From Streptomyces pseudovenezuelae (GTDB lineage: Bacteria; Actinomycetota; Actinomycetes; Streptomycetales; Streptomycetaceae), in NCBI RefSeq assembly GCF_029892565.1, contig NZ_JARXVH010000007.1:434001-498000 (forward strand): a DNA stretch of 64,000 nt. Direction: 5' to 3'. The translations under genes and the position numbers were made by a program. Numbering within the stretch: the first letter of the stretch is position 1; every line of letters starts with the position of its first letter. Below are positions 37,793 through 47,900 of the stretch, piece after piece. The notes below the pieces were generated by a model, which was given only the letters and a program-made list of their open reading frames with translations, was not told the origin of the DNA and ran no database searches.

Positions 37793-40789
37793 TCATCCCA
37801 CGGCGGCGACGCCGTTGCGCCACGTCGGCAGGAGTTCGTCGAGGAGGGCCTCGGTGCGCGGCGGGAGGCCGCGGGCGCCGCTGCGGTTGATGAGGTCGGC
37901 GGCGACGGACTGGAGGCGGGCGGTGTCGCCGGTCGCGTGGGTGGCGCGGAGCAGTTCGTTCCAGAGACGCTCGTCGCCGGGGGCGGAGTTGAGGGCGGCG
38001 TTGAGGGCCTCGATGGCCTTCTCGGCGCGGTTCTTCTCCAGGTGGAACGCGGAGAGGGCGAGCCCGATGTCCGCGACGAGCAGCGGGAGTTGGGCGTCGA
38101 TGATCTCGTGGGTGAGCCAGCGGTAGCGGCCCTCGGGCCGGTCGGCGAGCAGCGGCCCGCGCACCAGCACGAGCGCGTCCGTCAGCAGGCGCCCGCGCAC
38201 GGCCCGGCTGTCGACGCCCTTGCCCTGCGTGGCCTCGTGGTAGAGCGAGCGCAGTACGTCGAGGTCGGAGACGACGGACTTGGCGAGCACGAGCCGCCCG
38301 GTGGAGTCGGCGGTCAGCCGCGGGGTGCCGTCGGGGTCGGCGCCGAGCCAGGCGCGCAGCCGGTCGAGGAGCGAGTCCCGTACGTCCTCGGTGACGCCCC
38401 GCGGCCACAGAGCGGAGGACAGCACGCGCGGGTGCACGCCCTCGCGGTGCAGGAGCAGCAGCGCGAGCGCCTCGTGCAGCAGTGCGCTCCGCTCGCCGTC
38501 CGGGGTGTCGAGACCGATGATCTCGTACGGGCCGACGAGCCGCGCGTACACCGCCGGCCGTCCCTGCTCGCTGATGTCGACGAGGAACGGCGGTGTGGTC
38601 GTGGGCCCTTGGGGATCGCGCTCGGGGTCGGCCTCGACGAACAGGTCGACGACGGCGCGCTGTTGGGCCGACGGCAGCATCTGGGCGTCGAGTTCGAGCC
38701 CGAGGAGGGGCGCGAGGAGCTTGCCCTCGCCGGTGATCTCCATCTCCCAGGCGGCGCCGGGCAGTTCGCCGGTCTCGGTGCCGACGAGGTATCCGATGCC
38801 CAAGTGACCGGCGCCCGAGGCGAGTTCGGCCAGCTTGACGGCGTCCTCGGCGGACGGCGTGGCGGCGAGGAGGACGAGGTGCGGGGCCCAACGGGTGTGC
38901 TGGGCGGGCCCGGTGCGTCCGGTCAGTACGGAGTGGTGCCCGGCCGCGCCGAGCGCCCCGCGCCGCTGCCGGGTCTCCGCCTCCATCGTCTCGATCAGAT
39001 CGTCGATGCCGTCGAGGTGGCGCAGCCGGTTCGGCGCGAGCGGGGTGAGGTCCTCGCCGAACCCGACGAGGGTGATGGTCATCCGGTCCGACCACCCGTT
39101 CGTCGCCAACTCGGCGGCCACGGAGGCGAATACGGCGGCCCGGTCGGCCTCCCGCCCGCTCAGCGAGACGATGCCCGGCACGGACTCCAGGTTCAGCAGC
39201 AGCCGCGAGTCGTCCATCGTGCCGAGGCTGACGAGCCCGGGGTAGGGCGCGGCCGTGTCGACGTCCTCGTACCGCTCGCCGTCCGTACGGGACAGCATCC
39301 AGAACGTCTGGTCCTGCCCGAGCTGCCAGGGAGCCGGCGGCTTGCCCGCGGGCTGGGCGAGTTGCAGATGCAGATCACCATTGGTGAGCCAGGCGGCGTA
39401 GACGGTCGGCAACGCCCGTGACTCGGCCGCGAGTTGCGCGGACAGCCCCCGCAGCGACCGGTCGAGCAGTCGTACGCCCTCGGGGTCGGCGCCGACGAGA
39501 AGGGCGTCCTGCGCGTCGGCGGCGTCACCGGTCGGCGTGGGCGGCTCCATCCCGCGCCGCCCACCGACGGCCCCGAACGCCGACTGCCACAGGGACTGCC
39601 TGCGCCGGCGCCCGAGGGCGAGGAGAAGACCGGCGGCGAGGAGGGGAGCACCGAGGAGAGCCTCGGGCAGCCCGAAGGAGTCACTGCTGCTACTGCCCTG
39701 GGTGGAACCGGCGTGCTGCTGTCCGCCACCAGCGTCGCCGGCGGGCCGCTGCGAGGGCACGGAGACGTGCGCGGCACCCTCACCGCCACTCCCCTGAGCC
39801 TGCTCACCCCCGCTCCCCTGGGCATGATCGCCGCTCTTCGCGTAGTCATGGATCTGCTGCTGAACCTGCTGCGACGCGTTGGACGCATGGGCCCCGTCGG
39901 GCGCCGCCGCGTCGGGCATCTCGACGAGCTCGCCGCCGTGGGCGTCGCCGGGCATCTCCATGATCCAGCCGGGCCGAATGAGACTGGCCTCGGACAACTT
40001 CGACCCGTCGGGCTGCACCCGGTCCTTGTTGAGCTGGTAGATCTCCTTGTACCGGCGGCCGTCGCCGAGGTGGCGCTGGGCGATCTCCCAGAGGGAGTCG
40101 TGGTGGCGCCCCTCGGGCGGCTGGATCCGGTAGTACTTCGTGTCCGCGTGCTTGGCGGTGCCGTCGGCGTCGGCCTGCGCGGCCGCGTGGGAGGCCTGTT
40201 CGGCGAGCGCGGCGGCGGTACCGGCCGCCTGCTCCTGCTGCTGCGCGAAGAGCCCCGGGGTCTGCTGCGCCGCGGCGACCGACGGCTTCTGGTTCCCCTC
40301 GATGCTGTGCCCGAGCTGCGAGAGCCCCGGCGTGAGGCTGGCCGCGGTGGCCCCGACGAGCAGCAACGCGGCGACGAGCTGCCGGGCGAGCAACTGACTG
40401 GCCCCGGCCCCGGGCACCCGCCCCGGCACCCCGACGCCGGACATCGCGGCCTTGACTTCCACGAGCACGCACGCAGTGAACTGCGCCCAGGCGAGCCAGA
40501 CGATCACCGTAAGGATGTGCAGAAAGGTCGTGACGGTGATCTCGTTCTGCAACCAGTCCAGGCTCGGCGCCCCGTTCGGCAACGGCCACCCGATGAACAT
40601 CGCGAGCGCCCCCGGCACCCCGACGACCAGCACGAGCAGCGCCACGAACGCGAAGAACGCCTTGACGAAGTCCCCGAAACTGCGCCGCCGGATCCGGACA
40701 GGCTGCGGCGTCCGATTCCTGGGTGCCGACGAGTTGCCGGTCGAGTTGCCCGTCGAGCTTGATGAGCTTGAGGTGCGGCGTCGCGGCAT
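37793..40789 (-). CDS. Large membrane protein with LysM and bacterial transcriptional activator (BTAD) domains
   Basis: 998 residues. Three hydrophobic segments lie in the first 160 residues (near 40-62, 85-108 and 135-155). An Ala/Gln-rich stretch follows, then a LysM-like domain near residues 215-280 (YRIQPPEGRHHDSLWEIAQRH ... IRPGWIMEMP), a low-complexity Gly/Gln/Ser linker and another helix. The last 250 residues hold a BTAD tetratricopeptide-like domain as in SARP regulators (ending ALNAALNSAPGDERLWNELLRATHATGDTAR) without an obvious DNA-binding N-terminal domain. It is adjacent to the prepilin peptidase, and is commonly found with Streptomyces Tad genes. Its job is unknown; a wall-sensing or assembly scaffold is an inference. 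ATG 40789 is chosen; the frame extends upstream. Confidence 0.75.
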   Translation of the reverse strand: MPRRRTSSSSSSTGNSTGNSSAPRNRTPQPVRIRRRSFGDFVKAFFAFVALLVLVVGVPGALAMFIGWPLPNGAPSLDWLQNEITVTTFLHILTVIVWLAWAQFTACVLVEVKAAMSGVGVPGRVPGAGASQLLARQLVAALLLVGATAASLTPGLSQLGHSIEGNQKPSVAAAQQTPGLFAQQQEQAAGTAAALAEQASHAAAQADADGTAKHADTKYYRIQPPEGRHHDSLWEIAQRHLGDGRRYKEIYQLNKDRVQPDGSKLSEASLIRPGWIMEMPGDAHGGELVEMPDAAAPDGAHASNASQQVQQQIHDYAKSGDHAQGSGGEQAQGSGGEGAAHVSVPSQRPAGDAGGGQQHAGSTQGSSSSDSFGLPEALLGAPLLAAGLLLALGRRRRQSLWQSAFGAVGGRRGMEPPTPTGDAADAQDALLVGADPEGVRLLDRSLRGLSAQLAAESRALPTVYAAWLTNGDLHLQLAQPAGKPPAPWQLGQDQTFWMLSRTDGERYEDVDTAAPYPGLVSLGTMDDSRLLLNLESVPGIVSLSGREADRAAVFASVAAELATNGWSDRMTITLVGFGEDLTPLAPNRLRHLDGIDDLIETMEAETRQRRGALGAAGHHSVLTGRTGPAQHTRWAPHLVLLAATPSAEDAVKLAELASGAGHLGIGYLVGTETGELPGAAWEMEITGEGKLLAPLLGLELDAQMLPSAQQRAVVDLFVEADPERDPQGPTTTPPFLVDISEQGRPAVYARLVGPYEIIGLDTPDGERSALLHEALALLLLHREGVHPRVLSSALWPRGVTEDVRDSLLDRLRAWLGADPDGTPRLTADSTGRLVLAKSVVSDLDVLRSLYHEATQGKGVDSRAVRGRLLTDALVLVRGPLLADRPEGRYRWLTHEIIDAQLPLLVADIGLALSAFHLEKNRAEKAIEALNAALNSAPGDERLWNELLRATHATGDTARLQSVAADLINRSGARGLPPRTEALLDELLPTWRNGVAAVG

Positions 40790-41098
40790 GGCGGGTGTCC
40801 TGGGTCGTGTCGAGGTGTGTGGGTCGTACGTGGCTGTGGTGCGTGGCTGTGGTGCGGAGGCGGGGTTCGGGGTGGGTACTGAGCCTACAGAGATCCTATT
40901 GACTCTTATTTGCATCGTCGAAGGTCTGATACGGAGGTGAGACCCGCCCCTGCCCGATACCGCACCGCCCGCCCCAAAAGCCCGACTCACCCCCCACGTT
41001 CCCCACACAATCCCCCCACCGGCCCCCAAGGCCCCCTTACCCACCCCTGATAGCTTCGTTCTCTGTTGCACACACGCCAACCTCGGGGGAGATCAAAC
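40790..41098. other. Intergenic region, divergent
   Basis: 309 bases between the LysM-BTAD gene and the lipoprotein gene. It holds a minus-strand promoter-like pair (see 40893-40922). About 100 bases nearest the lipoprotein are strikingly pyrimidine-rich (CCCC runs). Nothing else is evident. Confidence 0.5.
40893..40922 (-). promoter_or_regulatory. Putative vegetative promoter of the LysM-BTAD gene
   Basis: On the minus strand TTCGAC (40922-40917), an 18-base spacer and TAGGAT (40898-40893), a good Streptomyces -10 box. The expected transcript start is about 95 bases before the ATG. Confidence 0.4.
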
Positions 41099-41749
41099 GT
41101 GGCCCGCCGCGCTCTGACCACGACCGCCGCCGCCGTCACCATCGCAGCGAGCCTGTTGCTCAGTGCGTGTGGTGGCGGGGATGACTCGTCTTCGGGGGAC
41201 ATCAAGGGGGCGGATACGGGGTCGAGCAGTCCGTCGGCTTCGGCGGCAGCCGACGGCAACGCGCCCGACGTGAGTGTTCCCTCGGACGTGAAGCTGGTCT
41301 TCGACTTCACCGAGCCGTCCGATGCGAAGCAGGCGGCAGCGCTCACCAACACCCAGAACTACCTGCGCGCGCTGAACCACGGCATCGTCAAGCAGGACCC
41401 GGAAGACCCGGCGTACCAGTACTACTCGGGCGGTCAGGCCGCGACGTACGCGAAGCAGCAGATCCAGGCCTGGGTCAAGGGTGGCTGGACTCCCTCCGGA
41501 ACCGACAGGTTCTACGACCAGGACGTCAAGACGCTGAACGACGGCAAGCGGGTCCTCGTCCGTTTCTGCGAGAACCAGGCCAAGTTCTACAGCAAGGAAA
41601 TCAAGTCCGGGAAAGTCCTCTACACGGACGCCAATCTGGACAGTTACCTGAAGTACAGCGTGTTGATGCTCCCGCCGTCCGGCTCCTCCAAGGTCTGGAA
41701 GGCATCCGTCATTGAGGTGACGGGCAAGGCCAAGGAGTGCCAGGCATGA
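41099..41749 (+). CDS. Lipoprotein of a three-member family in this window
   Basis: 216 residues. Signal peptide with lipobox LLLSACGGG (Cys near residue 21) and a Ser/Asp/Gly linker. The mature domain has two conserved cysteines in VRFCENQAKFYSKEIK and the C-terminal KECQA. The tail segment aligns by eye with the lipoprotein at 58.7 kb (VRYCEDQ...YSKGIK), and the linker with the one at 63.6 kb. Function unknown. GTG 41099 follows GGGGGAGA. It overlaps the next gene by four bases, forming a two-gene operon. Confidence 0.8.
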   Translation: MARRALTTTAAAVTIAASLLLSACGGGDDSSSGDIKGADTGSSSPSASAAADGNAPDVSVPSDVKLVFDFTEPSDAKQAAALTNTQNYLRALNHGIVKQDPEDPAYQYYSGGQAATYAKQQIQAWVKGGWTPSGTDRFYDQDVKTLNDGKRVLVRFCENQAKFYSKEIKSGKVLYTDANLDSYLKYSVLMLPPSGSSKVWKASVIEVTGKAKECQA

Positions 41750-42825
41750 GGATGTCGACCACTCCCGCACGACTTCTGATTCCGGTCGCCGCCGTCGCCC
41801 TGGCGCTGTGCGGCGGGGGCGTCTCGAACGCCAACACCCAGCCTGGCAAGACGACCAAGCCCTCCGCCCCCACCGACGGTGGAGCCGACGGCAAGAACAT
41901 CTACGCCTCCGCCAGCTACTCCCGCATCAAGGTCCGCCAAGTCAGCGGCCCCACCGGAGGCAAGCGCGGTCGGCTCTCCTCCGTCGACGTCAACTGGAAG
42001 CCGCCCGCCTGCTGGTACGAGCCCGTCTTCACCGGCGAGGAGCTGAAAGCGTTCGTGGACGAGTCGGACGGAGTGGGCGACGTCGGCATCCACGAGACGT
42101 GGGTCGGCAAGGGGCTGTGGACCGACCACTACCAGGACGGCAAGCCCGAGACGAACTTCGACGACACCTGGTCGACGGCCCCGGGGTACAAGGACTACAA
42201 CGTCGGCAAGGACGGCTACTTCTGGCGCAGCGTCGCGCCAGACGTCGAGGACCCCGACTCCTGGGACTGCGGCAAGATCATGTTCTGGCAGGACCCCGGC
42301 CAGGTCCCGAAGGTCCCGAACGCCCCCACGCCGAAGATGCTGGCCGACTACGCCTACAACCAGATCCAGGTCCCCAGTACCGAGATCGAGGTGAAGCCCG
42401 CCGCCAAGTCCACGGTGAACCTGCCGACTTGGGTCTGGCTGGACAAGGCCACCTTCCAGGAGATCAAGGTCCGCGCCGAACTCCCCCGCACGAACCTCTG
42501 GGCGGAAACGACCGCCAAGCCGGTCGCCCTCCACCTCGACCCCGGCACGGACGACGCCACGACGTACCCCGCCTCGGGCAACTGCAAGTTCAACGACGAC
42601 GGTTCGATCGGCACCCCGTACACCAAGGGCAGCGCCGACAAGACCCCGCCGTGCGGCATCACCTACCTCCACGCCACGGACGGCAAGCCGTATCACCTGA
42701 AGGCCAGCATCACCTGGCAGATCACCTGGGAAGGAACCGACGGCGCCACCGGCGACCTCCCCGACGGCACCTTCGAGACGACCCAGGACATGAACGTCCA
42801 AGAGATCCAGGCGATCAACCGCTAG
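41746..42825 (+). CDS. Secreted protein of unknown function
   Basis: 359 residues. Short signal peptide (RLLIPVAAVALALCGGGVSNA). The mature part is rich in Trp, Tyr and Asp (WKPPACWYEPVFTGEEL, GYFWRSVAPDVEDPDSWDCGK, WVWLDKATFQEIK) and ends in ITWQITWEGTDG. Four cysteines could pair outside the cell. It is translationally coupled (ATGA) to the lipoprotein, so they probably work together at the cell surface near the Tad pilus. Family not recognised. ATG 41746 is used for its AAGGAG at 41731-41736. Confidence 0.75.
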   Translation: MRMSTTPARLLIPVAAVALALCGGGVSNANTQPGKTTKPSAPTDGGADGKNIYASASYSRIKVRQVSGPTGGKRGRLSSVDVNWKPPACWYEPVFTGEELKAFVDESDGVGDVGIHETWVGKGLWTDHYQDGKPETNFDDTWSTAPGYKDYNVGKDGYFWRSVAPDVEDPDSWDCGKIMFWQDPGQVPKVPNAPTPKMLADYAYNQIQVPSTEIEVKPAAKSTVNLPTWVWLDKATFQEIKVRAELPRTNLWAETTAKPVALHLDPGTDDATTYPASGNCKFNDDGSIGTPYTKGSADKTPPCGITYLHATDGKPYHLKASITWQITWEGTDGATGDLPDGTFETTQDMNVQEIQAINR

Positions 42826-43036
42826 GCCGGCGAAGACCACTCGTACGAGCCTCGGCGTCGTCATGCTTGACGCCGAGCAGGACCACCATCCCCGAAACCC
42901 TCCACGCGGTGTGGTCAACAAAGTCCGCACCTGCGCTCGCCCATCCACCCCGACTCGGCGAGAACCGCTTCCACGGCCGGCCGGTGAACTCGTCAAGCCC
43001 GACCAACCGATCCGATTCCCCGGTTACGTCAACCAT
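42815..43036 (-). pseudogene. Truncated copy of an immunity-type gene
   Basis: A 73-codon frame starting at ATG 43036. Its N-terminus (MVDVTGESDRLVGLDEFTG) matches the frameshifted gene at 44404 (VIDVSAELDQLPILDELTG) and its end (VLLGVKHDDAEA) matches that gene's VLVGVKHDDTEV. The middle, about 60 residues in the longer copy, is missing or replaced, so this looks like an internally deleted paralogue. It follows the 324-aa gene by 14 bases and overlaps the convergent gene's end. Confidence 0.55.
42851..42877. terminator. Hairpin downstream of the secreted protein gene
   Basis: CTCGGCGTC (42851-42859) and GACGCCGAG (42869-42877) form a perfect 9-bp stem with a 9-base loop, 26 bases after the stop at 42825. 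It lies within the degenerate gene copy on the other strand. Confidence 0.5.
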
Positions 43037-43050
43037 TGACCCCGTCCGCC

Positions 43051-44025
43051 CTAAGCCTCGACCAGCCGCCCCAACTCGTGCGCGTATTTCCGCAGACTCT
43101 CCTTGGCGCCCGGCCGCGCCGGCGCGTCAGGGCGCAAGAGGTCCGGCAGGAATTTGACGCGCCACATTCGGAAGGTGTCCGCCATCGCTCGGTCGCCGTC
43201 GGCACCCACCAGCGACCCCGCCATACGCACGGCGGAGATGATGAGTTGTGGTGCCGTCGCCAGGCCGGGGCCTCTTACGGTGGCGGTCGCCACCAGGGCG
43301 TGCAGGAGAGTGGCCGACTGGAGGTCGCTGCCCATGTCCAGCATGCGGCGCAGGACGGCGGGGTCATCGGTGTCGGGCGGGTAGGCCTCGATGCAGCCCG
43401 AATACATCATCAGGTACTCGGCCGTCACCTCACGGCCGTCGTTCCACCCGCCCTGTCCCTCGAAAATGGACATGGTCTCGGCGGAGAAGTCACCGATGTC
43501 CCGGACCACCTGGAGAAGTCGATCCACCTTGTCCCGGCGAGCCGCCACGAATTCGGTGAGTGAGGCGTCCCGCAGGGGCCGCGCCCCCGCATCCCTGACC
43601 GCCCCCAACTCCAGGATCGCCCACAGCGGAGCGAACACGTCGTAGCCGAGCCCCGTTTCCGACACCGGAGCGTACTGCTCTGCCATCCCAATGAACCTCG
43701 AATCGAATACCTCCGGCGAGCCCTTCGGCGGTGCCGGTCGTACTGACAACGCGGTGACGTCGAGGCCCTGGTCATCGTCCTCGTCACCGGTCGGCAGCCG
43801 GCCGGTCTCGTCGGGGTAGTAGTACAGGCCATAGGCCCAGTACTCCGGAAACTCGTGGCACATGAGGTCGGGATACGACGAGATCTCCGCGTGCCGGTAC
43901 CGCTCGTTGACCCTCGCCACCGCTTCGGCCCTGGAGATGCCGAACCTCGCGACCATCTCCTCCACGATGTCCCTGAAGTAGGCGAGCATGCCCTCGTCGA
44001 GACGCATGAGGAATTCGCCGGTCAT
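43051..44025 (-). CDS. Protein of unknown function, toxin-locus associated
   Basis: 324 residues, soluble and acidic, with no membrane segment. The N-terminal third is rich in aromatic residues (MCHEFPEYWAYGLYYYPDETG). The rest is helical, with EQYAPVSETGLGYDVFAPLWAI. ATG 44025 overlaps the stop of the preceding broken gene as ATGA, which fixes the start; TTG 44052 is an alternative. It is the third gene after the RHS toxin in a tightly packed leftward set, so an immunity or accessory role is inferred from position only. Confidence 0.65.
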   Translation of the reverse strand: MTGEFLMRLDEGMLAYFRDIVEEMVARFGISRAEAVARVNERYRHAEISSYPDLMCHEFPEYWAYGLYYYPDETGRLPTGDEDDDQGLDVTALSVRPAPPKGSPEVFDSRFIGMAEQYAPVSETGLGYDVFAPLWAILELGAVRDAGARPLRDASLTEFVAARRDKVDRLLQVVRDIGDFSAETMSIFEGQGGWNDGREVTAEYLMMYSGCIEAYPPDTDDPAVLRRMLDMGSDLQSATLLHALVATATVRGPGLATAPQLIISAVRMAGSLVGADGDRAMADTFRMWRVKFLPDLLRPDAPARPGAKESLRKYAHELGRLVEA

Positions 44026-44404
44026 GAACTCGCCGACCCGGTCACTCGGCAACGGGAGGATTCCCCCACCACCACGACGAGTTGCACCTGCACCTCGGTG
44101 TCATCGTGTTTGACGCCGACGAGGACGGTCCTCGTCGTCGACCGTCTCAAGTCGCCCTCCGACAGCACCGGACGCAACTGGGACACACCACGCGGGAGTT
44201 CGGCACAGGCGGCGTCGTAAAGGCTGTCGATGTACGTATCCGGGTCGGGCCACTCGTCCTCGACCTCGCGGTACCAGACCGTGAACTCCACCCGCGCGGA
44301 CGGCCCGTCACCCTGAGTCCACGCACTGGCGTCATCCCGGCTCCCGGACCGGTGAGTTCGTCAAGGATGGGCAGCTGATCCAATTCGGCGCTTACGTCGA
44401 TCAC
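44022..44404 (-). pseudogene. Frameshifted immunity-type gene
   Basis: The GTG start at 44404 encodes VIDVSAELDQLPILDELTG and then runs into non-coding-like sequence. The natural continuation (ASAWTQGDGPSARVEFTVWY ... DTYIDSLYDAACAELP ... TVLVGVKHDDTEV) is in another frame, ending at 44022. Joining both gives about 125 residues. The shift lies between roughly 44270 and 44355. It could be a real mutation or a sequencing error. The truncated paralogue at 43036 keeps both ends of the joined product, which supports reading them as one gene. Confidence 0.6.
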
Positions 44405-44415
44405 CCCGCCACCTC

Positions 44416-44916
44416 CTATTCACCTGCGAGCGGAGTCTCCCGAAACGACTCGGCGAAGTCGTCCACGACCGCCTTTGAGAACTGGTCGACCGAGGGATCG
44501 GCAGGTGTGACAAGGCTGACGGCGTAGTACTGGGACATCAGCAACGCCGTCCCTTCGACGGTGTCCGCCGCCTCCGGCGAGCCGACCCGCACCCCGGAGA
44601 CCTTCGTGGCCTGCAACGGCTCCGCGTGGAGTCGGTAGAAGACGGCGTACGGCCCTTGGTTTGAGGCATCGAGTGCGTAGCCGTTCTCCTCCCAGAATTC
44701 CTCCATATCCGAACCCGACGAGAAGGTGACGATGCTCGCGTAGTCGTCGGCGTCCGCTTCGGGAAGTTGCCAGTCCGCCGCTGCCGCGGGGTGAACCGGC
44801 TCCCCGTACACGAAGAGCCCGGGCCATCGCTGGTGCGCGCGCCGGACGAAGCGACTCATGGCCTGTGGGAAGGACCCGTCCACGATGTAGTCGGTCGAGT
44901 GTCCGGTCAGTTCCAT
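44416..44916 (-). CDS. Candidate immunity protein of the RHS toxin
   Basis: 166 residues, strongly acidic, soluble, no signal peptide. It starts 5 bases after the stop of the RHS toxin gene, the classical place for the cognate immunity gene of a polymorphic toxin. Sequence features are DYASIVTFSSGSDMEEFWEENGYAL and a C-terminal FSKAVVDDFAESFRETP. No family recognised. It would neutralise the HYD1-type ADP-ribosyltransferase domain by direct binding if the usual logic holds. Confidence 0.65.
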   Translation of the reverse strand: MELTGHSTDYIVDGSFPQAMSRFVRRAHQRWPGLFVYGEPVHPAAAADWQLPEADADDYASIVTFSSGSDMEEFWEENGYALDASNQGPYAVFYRLHAEPLQATKVSGVRVGSPEAADTVEGTALLMSQYYAVSLVTPADPSVDQFSKAVVDDFAESFRETPLAGE

Positions 44917-44921
44917 GGAAC

Positions 44922-47900
44922 TCAGCCTTTCCAGCCCGAGGTCGGGCCGTGATACCTGATCGCGTCACGCGGGATGGCCACATCGCTGTTGGAGAACCAG
45001 ATATGTTCACGACCGCCCCTCAGCCGTCCCGAGAACAACTTCTTCTCGGCCTCGAACTCGATCATGTACTCGCTCTTCTCCTTCGTGAGACCGAGGTAGG
45101 ACTTGAACCCGCCAGGCTTCTTCGCCACGTCGGCGGGGCTCATGGGGCTGACATAAACCGCCGCCGCGTTCTTGCCCTTTGTGCTCCTCGGGACCTTGAG
45201 GGTGATGCCGTCCTTACCGCCGCTGCCCATGATTTTGTTGTATCCCGTCTTGTCCGTGTAGTGCCGGATGACGGCCTTGCAAGAGGGCGCGAGCCCCAGC
45301 GGGTCGAGCCAGACGAGCGGGTTGACCACGTAGTTGTGGTGGTGCGGGGCGGGTTCGAGACCCAGTGGGTCTGGGCTGTGATAGCGCGCCGTGCCAGGGT
45401 CGTAGTAGCGGTGGAGGTTGTAGTGAAGCCCCGTCTCGGCGTCGAAGTACTGACCCGGGAACCGCAGAGGGCAGTTCGCGAGACCCTGCGCCGGCGTACG
45501 CAGCGGCAGCCCCCAGAGGGTGTGGTGGGACCGCCAGACCGTGTCCCCCGAGTCGTCGACGAGTTCGGTGGGGGTGCCGACGAGATCGGTGACGATGGCA
45601 TAGAACTGCGCGTCGACCCACGCCTCGTCATCGGGATTCCCTCCGGAACCGGTGCGCTGGACCAGAGGACGGTCTCCGCCCGGCTCCCAGTCCCAGGTGG
45701 TGACGCTCTTCTCGCCGCTCCCGATCGTGCTCGACCGGCTCTCCTCGGCCAGCCGAGTGCCGTCCCAGACGAAATCCGTACGCTCGACCACGGTTTCGTC
45801 GTCCGCGGCGAGAAGCTCCTTGGCGATGCGCCTGCCCAACGGGTCGTAGCGGTAACGCCAGCGACTTCCGTCCGGGGTGGTGACGCTCCTCAGACGGTCC
45901 TCGGCGTCCCATGTGAACAGCCAGGTCCGCGATCCGCCCGACAGGAGTACCCGCGTGTGACGCACCACCCTGCCCTGGGCGTCGTGCTCGTACCTGGACC
46001 GCCCGGCCGTCTGCACCAGCGTCCCGCTGTACGTCATCCGCCCCTGGACACCGCTCGGCTGGTCCTCGGTCGCGGACGACAGCTCGGAACGGACGAGGTT
46101 CCCCACCGTGTCGTACGCGTACTTCTCCTGCCGGTCGCCGGAGGTGACGGACGTGACCCGGCCGGTCGCGTCCAGTTCGTACGCAGCCGGCCCCGTGACG
46201 GAGTCCACGACGGAGTTGGGCAGGCCGTCCGAGCGGTAGGAGTACGACCGGCCACGGGAGCCGAACGCCGTTTCGGGAGCACGTACGGTCTGGGACACCA
46301 GGCGATGCCCGGCGGCGCTCCACTCCTGCTCCAGCGATGCACCCGACGGAAGGGAGCGCAGGATCTCGTGCCCGGCGACGTCGTACCCGAACGCCACGGT
46401 CCTGCCGGAGCCGCGTAGTTCGACCGGCTGGTGCGCCGCGTCGTATCGCCACTCGCTGACCACCTCACCGGGAGTCCGTCGTCGCACGCGTCGGCCGAGG
46501 ATGTCGTACGTGTTGGTCAGCACCCGACCGTTGCAGGTCTCCGTCAGGACGCGGCCGTGGGCGTCGTACGTGAAGAGCAGCTCGGCATCCTGGTTGCCCG
46601 CGCGGACGAGGCCGCCGCCTTGGGCGTACTCGAATTGCGTGACCCGGCCCTCCGAGTCTCGCTGCTCGATGACCCGGTCAAGAAGGTCATGGTGGTAACG
46701 GACCGTCTGGCCTGCGCCGTTGGTCCGCTCCGTGATCCGGTTGGCGGCATCGTAGCGATAGGTGACGGTCCTGCCGTTGAAGTCCTTCTCGCGCACGACA
46801 TTGCCCAAGGGGTCGTACTCGTAGGCCCAGTTGTGTCCCTGCGCGTCGCGAACACGGATGGGACGCAACTCCGTGTCGTGGGTGAACTCGATCCGCGCAC
46901 CGTCCGGGTCGACCCTGGCGGCGGTCCGGTCGAAGGGGGCAGGTTCGAATCGGGTGACGCGACCACGGACATCGGTGTGGGTGAGGAGGTTGCCCTCGGC
47001 GTCGTGCACCCAGGTCTCACGGAGACCGTCGGGATAGCTCCGGCGGGCGGGACGCCCCTCGATCGTCCAGCCGACCACCGTCGTTCCACCGTCGGGCTCG
47101 ACGACCTGACGGACACGGCCGAACGCGTCGTAGGCGAATCGGGTGACGGCTCCGACGGGGGTGACAACGGTGGTGGGCAGACCGGCTTCGTTGCTGCGCA
47201 CCCGGCTCTCGTGGCCGAGCCCGTCGGTGACCGATGCGACGGCACCGCGCTCGTCATACGTGTAGACGGTGGTGGCCCCGACAGGATCCGTGATCCCGAC
47301 TACGTTCCCGCGGTCGTCGTGGTCGTACCGCCAGTACGCACCGTCCTCTTCCGTGGCCGAAATGAGTTGGCCGTGAGCGTCGTACGCGTAGCGGGCGGAG
47401 CCGGCGTCGGGATGGACGACCCGGACGGTGTTGCCCGACGCGTCGTACTCGTAGGCGGTGGTTCGGCCGAGGGGATCGGTGAGCGAGAGGAGGTTGTCGT
47501 AGCGGTCCCAGGCCCGGCTCGTGATGTGTCCGAGCGGATCCGTCTCGGCCACGAGTTGGTAGGCGTCGTTGAAGTGGTAAGTGGTCCTGTGTCCCAGGGA
47601 GTTCGTCGCCACAGAGGTGTGGCTCTCCAGGTCGTAGGAGTAGGCGTAGTCGAGGATTCCGTCGGTGCCCTCGGTGCGGAGGCAGCGACCTTCGGAGTCG
47701 TACGTGTAGCGGTACCACGTCCGGTTGCGGTCCTCCCACCCGGTGATGCGACGTTGCTCGTCATAGGAGAACTTCAGCGGAAGCCCGGAGGAGTTGTAGA
47801 TCTCCGTGAGGTTGCCGTGGGCGTCGTATCCATAGCGCACGACGACCGGCTGCTCGGGATCGCTGAGCAGGGTGAACGCTGTGATGCGTCCTTGGTCGAC

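Noticed and set aside
42815..43036. Independent functional small gene
   Set aside because: Only the two ends match the longer paralogue and the middle is missing, so it is better read as a deleted copy.
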